From: an uncultured Gammaproteobacteria bacterium
GTDB taxonomy: Bacteria; Pseudomonadota; Gammaproteobacteria; Pseudomonadales; Azotimanducaceae
DNA: 13,365 bases
Reading direction: 5' to 3'
NCBI GenBank assembly: GCA_913043075.1
Contig: CAJWLI010000017.1
Location: 1-13,365, forward strand
Shown: in pieces, positions 1 through 6,766 of the stretch
Layout: every line of letters starts with the position of its first letter
How positions within the stretch are numbered: position 1 is the first letter of the stretch
Notes under the pieces: model-generated
Told to the model about the DNA's origin: nothing
Database searches by the model: none
The model's input: only the letters and a program-made list of their open reading frames with translations
Translations under genes and position numbers: made by a program

Positions 1-1
1 C

Positions 2-979
2 CCGGGGGCGGACACTACCCTGGGCGGCATGGTCGCAACCTCGGCGTCCGGGACTAACGCGGTTAGGTACGGAACGATAAAGGATAATCTTCTCGGTTTA
101 ACTGCGGTTATGCCAAACGGACAGATCCTAAGAACTGGCGGCAGGGCGAGAAAGTCTGCATCAGGTTACGACTTGACGCGGCTTTTGTGTGGGTCCGAGG
201 GCACTTTGGCCGTTATCACGGAAATTCGGCTCAAGGTTTACGGCTTGCCAGAAGCAAACTCGGTAGGCGTTTGTTCGTTTAAATGCCTTAGGGAAGCAGT
301 AGATGCGGCCGCGACAACCATTCAGATGGGGGTGCCAGTTGCGCGTATAGAGCTTTTGGACGATATTCAAATCGATGCGGTTAATAAGTTCTCTGGTTTA
401 GATTATGAAGCGAAACCTACCCTTTTTTTTGAATTTCATGGCACCGCGCGGTCAGTTGTTGAACAGAGTCAGCAAGTAGCTGAGATTGTTAAAGACTTGG
501 GCGGAAGCGAGTTTATATGGAGTGATAAGCAGGAAGAAAAGAACAAATTGTGGCAGGCTCGGCATGATGCTTACTATGCGAGCATGGCCCTTCGTCCGAA
601 CTCGAGGATTTGGACAACCGATGTTTGTGTGCCTATTTCGCGTTTGTCCGAATGTATCGAAGCAACGAAGAAAGACGTTGTTGAGCACAACGTTCTCGCC
701 CCGATTGTCGGTCACGTAGGTGATGGTAACTTTCATCTCCTAATAGTAGTCGATCCCCGCAAAGAAAAAGAGCTAGAGGTCGTCGCGGGGATAAACGATA
801 GGCTTTTGAAGAGAGCATTGTCCATGGGAGGCACCATAACGGGCGAACACGGTATTGGACTGGGGAAAATGGAGTATCTAGAGCTTGAACACTCGGGAGG
901 ACTCTCACTGATGCGAAGCATTAAAAATTCGATAGACCCTGATAATATTATGAATCCAGGAAAAATTGTTTTGCCATAA
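2..979 (+). CDS. FAD-linked oxidase, D-lactate dehydrogenase (cytochrome)-like, 3' part
   Basis: This is the C-terminal 325 codons of a flavoprotein of the FAD-binding PCMH / FAD_oxidase_C family; the 5' part lies before the window. The reading frame is open from base 2 and reads PGADTTLGGMVATSASGTNA, the conserved end of the FAD-binding domain in D-lactate dehydrogenase (LDHD) and GlcD proteins, so the first ATG at 29 is internal and not the start. Further on are SGYDLTRLLCGSEGTL (cofactor region), HVGDGNFH (metal and substrate site, LDHD-like wording) and TGEHGIGLGK near the C-terminus, followed by the usual ending around MNPGKIVLP. The family oxidises D-2-hydroxyacids to 2-oxoacids and passes electrons to cytochrome, quinone or ETF. 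The next gene starts 27 bases downstream on the same strand, so it probably belongs to the run that ends with the thiolase. D-lactate, glycolate and D-2-hydroxyglutarate cannot be told apart as substrates. Confidence 0.88.
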   Translation, partial: PGADTTLGGMVATSASGTNAVRYGTIKDNLLGLTAVMPNGQILRTGGRARKSASGYDLTRLLCGSEGTLAVITEIRLKVYGLPEANSVGVCSFKCLREAVDAAATTIQMGVPVARIELLDDIQIDAVNKFSGLDYEAKPTLFFEFHGTARSVVEQSQQVAEIVKDLGGSEFIWSDKQEEKNKLWQARHDAYYASMALRPNSRIWTTDVCVPISRLSECIEATKKDVVEHNVLAPIVGHVGDGNFHLLIVVDPRKEKELEVVAGINDRLLKRALSMGGTITGEHGIGLGKMEYLELEHSGGLSLMRSIKNSIDPDNIMNPGKIVLP

Positions 980-1006
980 ACTTATGTCAAAGTCTCGGGA
1001 GGAAAG

Positions 1007-1897
1007 ATGAAGATAGGGATTATGATGGGTACAAACGGGTCTTCTACCATAGATGATTTGGTGGGTATGGCAAGAGGCGCAGAGGAGGCTGGTTTAGATC
1101 ACGTTTGGCTTGCCAATATATTTTCTTTTGATGCGATTTCGACCTTGGCCATTATTGGTCGAGAAGTCCCTCGTATCAAACTAGGAACAGCGGTAACACC
1201 GACGTATCCAAGGCACCCTACGGCGATTGCACAGCAAGCTCTAACGACCGCCGCAGCAACTAATAATCGGTTTACCTTAGGAATTGGCTTGTCTCACAAA
1301 TTAGTCATCGAGGACATGCTGGGTTTATCTTACGATAAACCCGCGAGACACATGACCGAATATTTGAGGGTGCTTATGCCTTTGGCGAGGCGTCAGCCTG
1401 TCAGTTTTAACGGCGATGAGTTCAAGGTGTCTGGTTGGAATTTGGATGTTCCTGGTGCCGACCCTATGCCAGTTGTGGTAGCCGCTCTGGGCCCTTTAAT
1501 GCTTAAGATTGCGGGTGAGTTGGCTGATGGCACAAACACCTGGATGGTCGGGCCCAAAACAATGAAGGATCACATTGTTCCTGGTCTAGGTAATCAATCG
1601 AGTAAAGTGATTGGGGGCGTGCCGATGATTCTTACAAAAAACATCGAAAGAGCAAAAGAAAAGGTTGCTCAAGATCTTGTCATGTATGGCCAGTTGCCTA
1701 GCTACCGCGCGATGCTCGACAAGGAAGGCGTCGATGGTCCCGAAGATATTGCTTGCATCGGCGACGAGAATTACCTTAGAGGAGAGATTCAGCGGTATGA
1801 GGATGCAGGAGTAACTGACCTTAATGTGGCAATTATGGAGTCTGAGGAAGGGGGTAGGGCTCGAACGCTTGAATTTCTAGGATCTCTTATACACTGA
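1007..1897 (+). CDS. LLM class flavin/F420-dependent oxidoreductase (first copy)
   Basis: A 296-residue member of the luciferase-like monooxygenase (LLM) superfamily, a single TIM-barrel domain using F420 or FMN. The N-terminal MKIGIMMG strand, the segment LGTAVTPTYPRHPTAIAQQA (about residues 59-78) and NNRFTLGIGLSHK (about 86-98) are typical of the F420-type branch, and the length is normal for it. ATG at 1007 is preceded by a strong GGGAGG at 997-1002. The gene lies 27 bases after the flavoprotein gene and 20 bases before a second LLM gene, so the three are probably co-transcribed. The two LLM proteins are clearly different in sequence, so this is not a recent tandem copy. It likely performs a hydride-transfer or monooxygenase step on the pathway intermediate; the substrate is unknown. 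F420 use is suggested by subfamily resemblance only. Confidence 0.88.
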   Translation: MKIGIMMGTNGSSTIDDLVGMARGAEEAGLDHVWLANIFSFDAISTLAIIGREVPRIKLGTAVTPTYPRHPTAIAQQALTTAAATNNRFTLGIGLSHKLVIEDMLGLSYDKPARHMTEYLRVLMPLARRQPVSFNGDEFKVSGWNLDVPGADPMPVVVAALGPLMLKIAGELADGTNTWMVGPKTMKDHIVPGLGNQSSKVIGGVPMILTKNIERAKEKVAQDLVMYGQLPSYRAMLDKEGVDGPEDIACIGDENYLRGEIQRYEDAGVTDLNVAIMESEEGGRARTLEFLGSLIH

Positions 1898-1902
1898 AAC
1901 TT

Positions 1903-1909
1903 GAGGGAG
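1903..1909 (+). promoter_or_regulatory. Shine-Dalgarno site deciding the start of the second LLM gene
   Basis: GAGGGAG sits 8 bases before ATG 1918 but only 2 bases before the in-frame TTG at 1912. The spacing favours ATG 1918 as the start. Confidence 0.6.
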
Positions 1910-1917
1910 TATTGCAG

Positions 1918-2787
1918 ATGGGAAAACAAATGCAGATTGGTTGTCAAATGGCTTTTAATGATTTTACCAGTCCAAAGTATATTGCAGAGGCTGCCCAGTT
2001 TGTGGAGGAGTTTGGCTTCGCTGAGTTTTGGGTTCCAGAACACGTAATGTTTTTCCCAAGTTATGAATCAAAGTATCCGTACTCAGAAGATGGAAGAATT
2101 GGCGGCGAGCCGCGCAGCCTGCTTGACCCGTTCAGCGCTTTAACTTTCGTGGCCGCGCATACACGGTCTATAAGACTAGGAACAGGGATTTGCTTAGTTC
2201 CTCAGCGGAACCCGGTTTACACGGCTAAAGTGGCGGCCGATCTAGATTTCTTGTCTGGCGGCAGGTTCGACCTCGGGGTTGGAATTGGCTGGTTAAAAGA
2301 AGAATTTCAAGCGCTTGGGGTGCCTTGGGAAGATAGAGCGGGAAGGACAATGGAATGTATAGAGGTTATGAAAACGTTGTGGTGTGATGATGTATCGAGC
2401 TACCAAGGAAAGTATTTTTCTATCGGTGCCGCTTATCAAAATCCTAAGCCTGTGCAAAAACCGCATATTCCGATTCTGTTTGGAGGGGAAAGTGATCCTG
2501 CATTGCTTCGCGTTGCCCAAGTGGGCCAGGGCTGGTACGGATTTAATTTAACCCCGCAGCTTTTAGAGGAAAGGTTAGATCACTTAGCTCGACTGTTAGA
2601 TGAACAAAGCAGATCTATTGAGGATATTAGAATATGTGTAGGTCCCGCGTCCTCGGTTCGGTCTGCGGCCGATTTTGAGCGTTTTCAATCTCTTGGAGTA
2701 GATCAGGTGGTGTTGCCCGTGATGGCGGCAAAGATAAGCTCTTTAGAAGAACGAGCAAAGAAAGCCTTTGCCCGAGTCTATGGCTAG
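1918..2787 (+). CDS. LLM class F420-dependent oxidoreductase (second copy)
   Basis: A 289-residue LLM-superfamily TIM-barrel oxidoreductase. It carries the hallmark segments of the TIGR03619-like F420 branch: WVPEHVMF near residue 40, RLGTGICLVPQRNPVYTAK, LSGGRFDLGVGIGWLKEEF and the W-EDRAGRTMECI stretch that follows. I chose ATG 1918 over the in-frame TTG 1912 because GAGGGAG at 1903-1909 is well spaced only for the ATG. It follows the first LLM gene by 20 bases. Two distantly related LLM genes side by side suggest two separate flavin or F420 reactions in one pathway, or a two-component enzyme; the sequence does not decide. The gap to the next gene is 76 bases, the widest in the run, and holds an AT-rich stretch that may carry a weak internal promoter. 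Confidence 0.88.
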   Translation: MGKQMQIGCQMAFNDFTSPKYIAEAAQFVEEFGFAEFWVPEHVMFFPSYESKYPYSEDGRIGGEPRSLLDPFSALTFVAAHTRSIRLGTGICLVPQRNPVYTAKVAADLDFLSGGRFDLGVGIGWLKEEFQALGVPWEDRAGRTMECIEVMKTLWCDDVSSYQGKYFSIGAAYQNPKPVQKPHIPILFGGESDPALLRVAQVGQGWYGFNLTPQLLEERLDHLARLLDEQSRSIEDIRICVGPASSVRSAADFERFQSLGVDQVVLPVMAAKISSLEERAKKAFARVYG

Positions 2788-2863
2788 CGATGGCCTAAAA
2801 ACCTTGGAAAGTTTTGGCTCAAGGGTTTAATCTTACGCTTTATATATTACAAAAGAGGGAGTT

Positions 2864-3295
2864 ATGTCCGAAGAAAAAGCAGTTAGCGGGCCTTTGCCTG
2901 TGGTAACTTGGTTGAAAGGTGCGAACACCAATGACCCTTATATAGAAGGCCACAAATGCGGTGAATGCGGCGCGGTTTTTCTCGGTGAAAGAAGCACTTG
3001 TTCGGCCTGCTCGGCAAGAGACAGTATAAGTGCAGTTCGTTTATCGACAAAAGGCAAGCTCTACTCTTACTGTATTGTGCATAGAAGTTTTCCTGGGATT
3101 GAAGTGCCATACATCTCAGCAATAGTGGATCTTGAAGGAGGGGGGACAATAAAAGGCAACCTTATCAATATTGAGCCTGACCCAGAAAAGATTGAATTTG
3201 ATATGCCCGTTGAAGTTGTCTTCCAAGATGCGTTAGGCAGGAAGGACAAAGATGGAAACAATTACTTAAGCTATTTCTTTCAGCCAGCGGCATAG
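2864..3295 (+). CDS. Zn-ribbon / OB-fold DUF35 protein, thiolase partner
   Basis: A 143-residue protein with the two-part DUF35 layout. The N-terminal rubredoxin-like zinc ribbon has Cys32-x2-Cys35 (HKCGECGAVF) and Cys46-x2-Cys49 (TCSACS), all four ligands present; an OB-fold domain follows from about residue 58 to the end (TKGKLYSYCIVHRSFPGIEVPYIS read in pieces). DUF35 proteins are normally encoded next to thiolase-fold enzymes and form complexes with them, for example ChsH2 with Ltp2 in steroid side-chain degradation, where the pair binds acyl-CoA. The thiolase gene follows here after 36 bases, which fits that role. ATG 2864 is preceded by GAGGGAG at 2855-2861. The protein itself is probably not a catalyst but a structural and acyl-CoA-binding subunit. 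Confidence 0.9.
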   Translation: MSEEKAVSGPLPVVTWLKGANTNDPYIEGHKCGECGAVFLGERSTCSACSARDSISAVRLSTKGKLYSYCIVHRSFPGIEVPYISAIVDLEGGGTIKGNLINIEPDPEKIEFDMPVEVVFQDALGRKDKDGNNYLSYFFQPAA

Positions 3296-3331
3296 AAAAC
3301 CAAAATTTGAATTATTAAGAGGATCACGATT

Positions 3332-4474
3332 ATGAGCGAAGTATTTATATTAGGGGTAGACATGATTAAGTTTGGTCGTTTCCCGGAAAAGACTGTCCCC
3401 CAAATAGGAGCGCAAGCCGCTCTAATGGCCTTGGATGATGCCGGTCTGACAATCAAAGATATGGAGGCGCTTTACTGCGGTAATTTGGGCCAGGCGAGCG
3501 CGATGGTAGGCCAACGAATTCTGCAAGAGATAGGTCAAACTGGGATTGGCGTGGTCAACTGTTCTAACGCCTGCGCTACGGGTGCAACAGCGTTTCGGGA
3601 GGCTTGGATGTCAATAAAGGCAGGCGTTCATGATGTGGTTCTTGCCGTCGGAGTGGAGCAAATGGGTAAGGGATTGCTTGGCGGTGGCGGTGGTGGTGCA
3701 GGCATTCCAAAAGAGGGATTGCTTGGCTCAGGCACTATGCCCGCTGTATTTGCTGAGGCAGGTATGGAGCATGCGAGAAAGTACGGAACAACCTTTGAGC
3801 AATTTGCTAAGGTTTCTGTTAAAAATCACCATCACAGCACCTTAAACCCTAAGGCTATGTACCAAATAGAAACCCCGCTTGAAACTGTCATGAATGCGGA
3901 AATGATTTCATACCCAAACACTAAGCTGATGTGTTCTGTTAATGTGGACGGCTCCGCAGCTGCTGTTTTAGTCTCAGAGAAAAAGGCGCGAGAACTCGGA
4001 ATGAGCAGAGCAGTCAAGGTAAGGGCATCTGTTTTAACTAGCGACCCATACTCCGAAAGAGATCTAGTTATGCCGGACGTTAATGCGGTCACTCGAAAAG
4101 CGGCGGCAAGCGCGTATGAGATGGCTGGTGTAGGACCAGAGGATGTCGATTTAGTAGAGTTGCATGATTGCTTTGCTACTGCCGAAATACTTCACTATGA
4201 AAACTTAGGTCTCTGTGGAGATGGTGAAGCCGGTCGGATGATTGATGATGGCGAGGTCGAGCTTGGAGGCAGAGTGCCAGTGAATGTATCTGGAGGTCTA
4301 CTGTCGAAGGGCCACCCATTAGGAGCCACAGGTATAGCAAACATATACGAAGTCAGCACACATCTAAGAGGCGAGGCTGATAAGCGGCAAGTAGAAGGAG
4401 CCAGGATCGGGATGACTCACGTCATTGGACTTGGAAGTGCTTGCGGAATACACATTTTAGAAAGCGTTGCTTAG
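3332..4474 (+). CDS. SCP-x-type thiolase (acetyl-CoA acetyltransferase family)
   Basis: A 380-residue thiolase-fold enzyme of the lipid-transfer/SCP-x branch. The likely nucleophile is Cys81 in NACATGATA. The branch-specific HDCF box gives His279/Cys280, and SKGHPLGATG gives His328. The C-terminus GLGSACGIHIL (Cys371) closes the active site. Because the Cys and His residues are kept, it should be an active thiolase that cleaves 3-oxoacyl-CoA (or condenses acyl-CoAs), rather than a retro-aldolase such as Ltp2, where the cysteines are replaced. A glycine run at about residues 117-124 is flanked by two copies of a GLLG segment. AAGAGGA at 3317-3323 gives a good ribosome site. It is the last gene before the terminator at 4489-4520 and probably works as a complex with the DUF35 protein just upstream. 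The acyl chain is unknown. Confidence 0.9.
   Translation: MSEVFILGVDMIKFGRFPEKTVPQIGAQAALMALDDAGLTIKDMEALYCGNLGQASAMVGQRILQEIGQTGIGVVNCSNACATGATAFREAWMSIKAGVHDVVLAVGVEQMGKGLLGGGGGGAGIPKEGLLGSGTMPAVFAEAGMEHARKYGTTFEQFAKVSVKNHHHSTLNPKAMYQIETPLETVMNAEMISYPNTKLMCSVNVDGSAAAVLVSEKKARELGMSRAVKVRASVLTSDPYSERDLVMPDVNAVTRKAAASAYEMAGVGPEDVDLVELHDCFATAEILHYENLGLCGDGEAGRMIDDGEVELGGRVPVNVSGGLLSKGHPLGATGIANIYEVSTHLRGEADKRQVEGARIGMTHVIGLGSACGIHILESVA
3669..3727 (+). repeat. In-gene 14-bp direct repeat flanking a glycine-codon run
   Basis: AGGGATTGCTTGGC occurs at 3669-3682 and again at 3714-3727, offset by 45 bases (15 codons, in frame). Both copies encode GLLG, and a run of GGY glycine codons follows the first copy. 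It looks like a small in-frame duplication inside a loop of the thiolase. Confidence 0.6.
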
Positions 4475-4488
4475 ACGATTTGGTTGAG

Positions 4489-4520
4489 AAAAATAAGCCG
4501 GGAGATCCGGCTTATTTTTT
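4489..4520 (+). terminator. Intrinsic terminator after the thiolase gene
   Basis: A perfect 13-bp stem, 4489-4501 (AAAAATAAGCCGG) with 4507-4519, closes a 5-base GAGAT loop, and the 3' arm runs into a T tract at 4515-4520. The A-run on the 5' arm mirrors the T-run, so it could also work in the opposite direction. It lies 15 bases after the thiolase stop and ends the first + strand run. Confidence 0.9.
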
Positions 4521-4529
4521 GGAATAGAT

Positions 4530-5018
4530 ATGCGTGTAGGAGTAGTAAGCGACACCCACAATAACCTAAAGAATTGCGGAAAGATCGTAGAGCTTTTCAA
4601 CAAATCGGGTGTTGAAAGAGTAATACACACTGGTGACATTACCCAGCCCAAAACCCTTGAGATCTTCTCTGAGCTTGAGTCTCCGCTTTACGGTGTCTTC
4701 GGTAACAATGACGTGGGGGAATTGGAGGAGCTAAAAGTTTCGGCTTCAAAAAATTCTTTCCACTTTGTATCTCCCCCGCTTGAGTTAGAGTGGGCAGAAA
4801 ATAGTATAGTCGTGGTCCACGATCCGTTAGAGCTCAATGGGCTGGATCTGAGTAAGTACCATTTGGTGCTCCATGGTCATACCCACCGAGAGACAATAAT
4901 AAAAAAAGGTAACCAACTTACCTTTAACCCGGGAGAATGTGCTGGTCACATGGCAGGGCTCAATAATATAGGTGTTGTGGATTTAAAGCAGCTATCCGCT
5001 GAAATTATAAAGTTTTAA
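4530..5018 (+). CDS. YfcE/MJ0936-like metallophosphoesterase
   Basis: A 162-residue calcineurin-like phosphoesterase of the small YfcE type. All metal-site motifs are visible in order: D8-x-H10 (VVSDTHNN), G35-D36 (HTGDIT), G58-N59-N60-D61 (the GNxD box), H97 (VVVHD) and G116-H117-T118-H119. The length is that of family members, which are phosphodiesterases with broad in vitro activity and poorly known natural substrates. ATG 4530 follows the T tract of a strong terminator by only 9 bases, leaving no room for a promoter between them and only a weak GGAA as ribosome site. Expression may depend on read-through or on a promoter inside the end of the thiolase gene. It converges on the SDR gene, whose stop is 18 bases away. 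A role in the nearby nucleotide salvage genes is possible but not shown. Confidence 0.88.
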   Translation: MRVGVVSDTHNNLKNCGKIVELFNKSGVERVIHTGDITQPKTLEIFSELESPLYGVFGNNDVGELEELKVSASKNSFHFVSPPLELEWAENSIVVVHDPLELNGLDLSKYHLVLHGHTHRETIIKKGNQLTFNPGECAGHMAGLNNIGVVDLKQLSAEIIKF

Positions 5019-5036
5019 TTCTATCGAAATTTCGAA

Positions 5037-5813
5037 TCAACGGATGCTTGCTTGTCCCCCATCAACTGGGATCAGCTGCCCAGTTATAAACCTTGAGGCA
5101 TCTGATGCGAAGAAGACCATAACCGGTCCGAGGTCAGTCTCCGGATCGCCATACTTTTCGCCGAGAGCTATTGATCTGTGGTTCATCCAATAGGACGCAG
5201 TCGCTGCCTCTTCGCTCATACTCGCGTTGGCTTGTTTGTACATTGGGGTCGCCATTGCCGGTAAGATAGCGTTTACTCGAACCTTATCTTTCCCCCAAGC
5301 ACCAGCAGCGGTTCTAGTCCAGGAATGAACGGCACCTTTTGAAGCAGAATAGGCTGCTGAGCTTGGTTCAGGCCTCAGGCCAGAGATTGAGCCAAAGTTA
5401 ATTATCGAGCCTCCCCCTGATTTTTTTAGTTGGTGGAATGCTGCTTGATTGGTGAGCATAGTACCTCGAACGTTTATAGTGAACATCCGATCCCAGTCTT
5501 CTGGTGAAATTAACGACGGATCTCCAAGGCTATGTATCGCAGCGGGGTGAGCCAACACATCTAATCCCCCTAGTAAATTTGATGCTTTCGCGAAGGCTTC
5601 AGATACGCTCTGAGGGTTACCAATGTCGACTGGCAAAAAGCTAGATTTTCCCTCGTCGTTTTTATTCGCATTTTCGGCGACGGTTTGACCTAGTTCAGAG
5701 TCGATGTCCATACCGATGACGTGGGCTCCGGCCTTCACGTATGAGTTCAAAGTTGCTTCTCCCATGCCTTTTGCGCAACCGCTTATTATGATCCTTTTGT
5801 CCTTGAGCTCCAT
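5037..5813 (-). CDS. SDR family NAD-type oxidoreductase
   Basis: A 258-residue classical short-chain dehydrogenase/reductase. The Rossmann motif is G12-CAK-G16-M-G18; Asp36 at the end of the second strand (IGMDID) favours NAD over NADP. Asn114, Ser142, Tyr155 and Lys159 (YSASK) complete the catalytic set, and the C-terminus ends with the usual TGQLIPVDGG. The family NNAG segment is replaced by HPAA. GAGGAG on the minus strand, about 8 bases before ATG 5813, is a strong ribosome site. It is the last gene of the four-gene minus operon, 17 bases after the nucleoside hydrolase. In that setting oxidation of free ribose or of a hydroxylated product is a reasonable guess, but the substrate cannot be read from the sequence. 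Confidence 0.9.
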   Translation of the reverse strand: MELKDKRIIISGCAKGMGEATLNSYVKAGAHVIGMDIDSELGQTVAENANKNDEGKSSFLPVDIGNPQSVSEAFAKASNLLGGLDVLAHPAAIHSLGDPSLISPEDWDRMFTINVRGTMLTNQAAFHQLKKSGGGSIINFGSISGLRPEPSSAAYSASKGAVHSWTRTAAGAWGKDKVRVNAILPAMATPMYKQANASMSEEAATASYWMNHRSIALGEKYGDPETDLGPVMVFFASDASRFITGQLIPVDGGQASIR

Positions 5814-5830
5814 CTTGTTGTCTCCTCTTT

Positions 5831-6754
5831 TTAGGAATACTTGTCTAAAATTTTTTGTCTGAATAGATCCAAAGCGTTGGTTACGTCAACGTCAACACAA
5901 ACGGTATGTGGTCCCTTTTCGTCGGCGCGAAACAAGGTTTTTCCTCTCTCGTTGCCATGTTTAACTACCGACAACCAGCCTCTTCTGGTTATGAACAACT
6001 CGGGGTTGGTCAAGAAAATTGCAGCTAAAGAGTCATGCATCGGGAAGTCGTAATTTTCAGTATGCTTTGCATAATGATTCGCATAAAAACCATTAATTTG
6101 ATCTAAAAACCCTCCCAGGTCACCTAACCCTGATGTTAGATCTTTTAAAAATTTTTGGCTTATTCGAGTTTTCATGGTCACGTCCAATCCTACCATTGTT
6201 ATCGGCACCTCAGACCTAAGGACAATATCTGCGGCCTCAGGGTCTCCATAGATGTTCGCTTCCGCCCAGGCGGTCACATTGCCAGGGAAATTTAGCGATC
6301 CCCCCATTAATATTATCTCATTCAAGTCTTTTGAAAAATTAACGTGAGCTAGTATTGCCAGTGCAACGTTTGTCAGTTGACCGATCGCCAGCAGCGTTAT
6401 CTTGCTCGGAGACTGCAACGCGAGGTTCGCCATGGCCCTATGCGCTGAGTGCGATTCGCAGCATAGCTCTGTATTGATAGGGACTACATCCCCTAAACCA
6501 TTTTTACCATGGACGTGATCGGGAAAGCTGTGAGGTTCTTTGCCATTAATACAGAGAGATGCGCCTCTGTAAATGGGAGCTGTTAGTCTAAATTTTTCTT
6601 TGAGGAAAAGAGCGTTAGCGGTGCAATTATCCAGACTCGCGTTTCCCATGACAGTGGAAATTGCTCGGATGTTCACAGACGGGCAAGATGCCAAATAAAT
6701 CAGGGCCATCGCGTCGTCAATTCCAGGGTCAGTGTCGAGGAAAACGTCTTTCAT
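5831..6754 (-). CDS. Nucleoside hydrolase (IunH family)
   Basis: A 307-residue inosine/uridine-preferring nucleoside hydrolase, normal length for the family. The diagnostic N-terminus DTDPGIDDAMAL holds the Ca2+-binding Asp7, Asp9, Asp13 and Asp14. The substrate-ribose segment GNVTAWAEANIYGDPEAA and the C-terminal MHDSLAA (the last calcium Asp with the neighbouring His) are also present, so it should be active. It cleaves the N-glycosidic bond of nucleosides to free base and ribose. It is third in the operon, 12 bases after the oxygenase gene and 17 bases before the SDR gene. The phosphoribosyltransferase of the same operon could recapture the released base. Purine or pyrimidine preference cannot be fixed from motifs; the neighbours favour purines. 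Its ribosome site is weak, so translational coupling is likely. Confidence 0.92.
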   Translation of the reverse strand: MKDVFLDTDPGIDDAMALIYLASCPSVNIRAISTVMGNASLDNCTANALFLKEKFRLTAPIYRGASLCINGKEPHSFPDHVHGKNGLGDVVPINTELCCESHSAHRAMANLALQSPSKITLLAIGQLTNVALAILAHVNFSKDLNEIILMGGSLNFPGNVTAWAEANIYGDPEAADIVLRSEVPITMVGLDVTMKTRISQKFLKDLTSGLGDLGGFLDQINGFYANHYAKHTENYDFPMHDSLAAIFLTNPELFITRRGWLSVVKHGNERGKTLFRADEKGPHTVCVDVDVTNALDLFRQKILDKYS

Positions 6755-6766
6755 TATTGATGAACC

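Noticed and set aside
452..736. 94-codon minus-strand frame inside the 2-hydroxyacid flavoprotein gene
   Set aside because: The + strand frame there is strongly conserved; the minus frame has no start signal or family resemblance.
1912..1917. TTG 1912 as start of the second LLM gene
   Set aside because: It is only 2 bases after the GAGGGAG site, while ATG 1918 is at good spacing.
2814..2848. Internal promoter TTGGCT ... TATATA between the second LLM gene and the DUF35 gene
   Set aside because: The boxes are about 21 bases apart, too far for a normal sigma-70 promoter; left as an AT-rich stretch only.
5024..5035. Perfect 12-bp palindrome TCGAAATTTCGA between the convergent phosphoesterase and SDR genes, as a terminator
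   Set aside because: It has no loop, is AT-rich and has no T tract on either side; it may still be a protein-binding site but nothing supports this.
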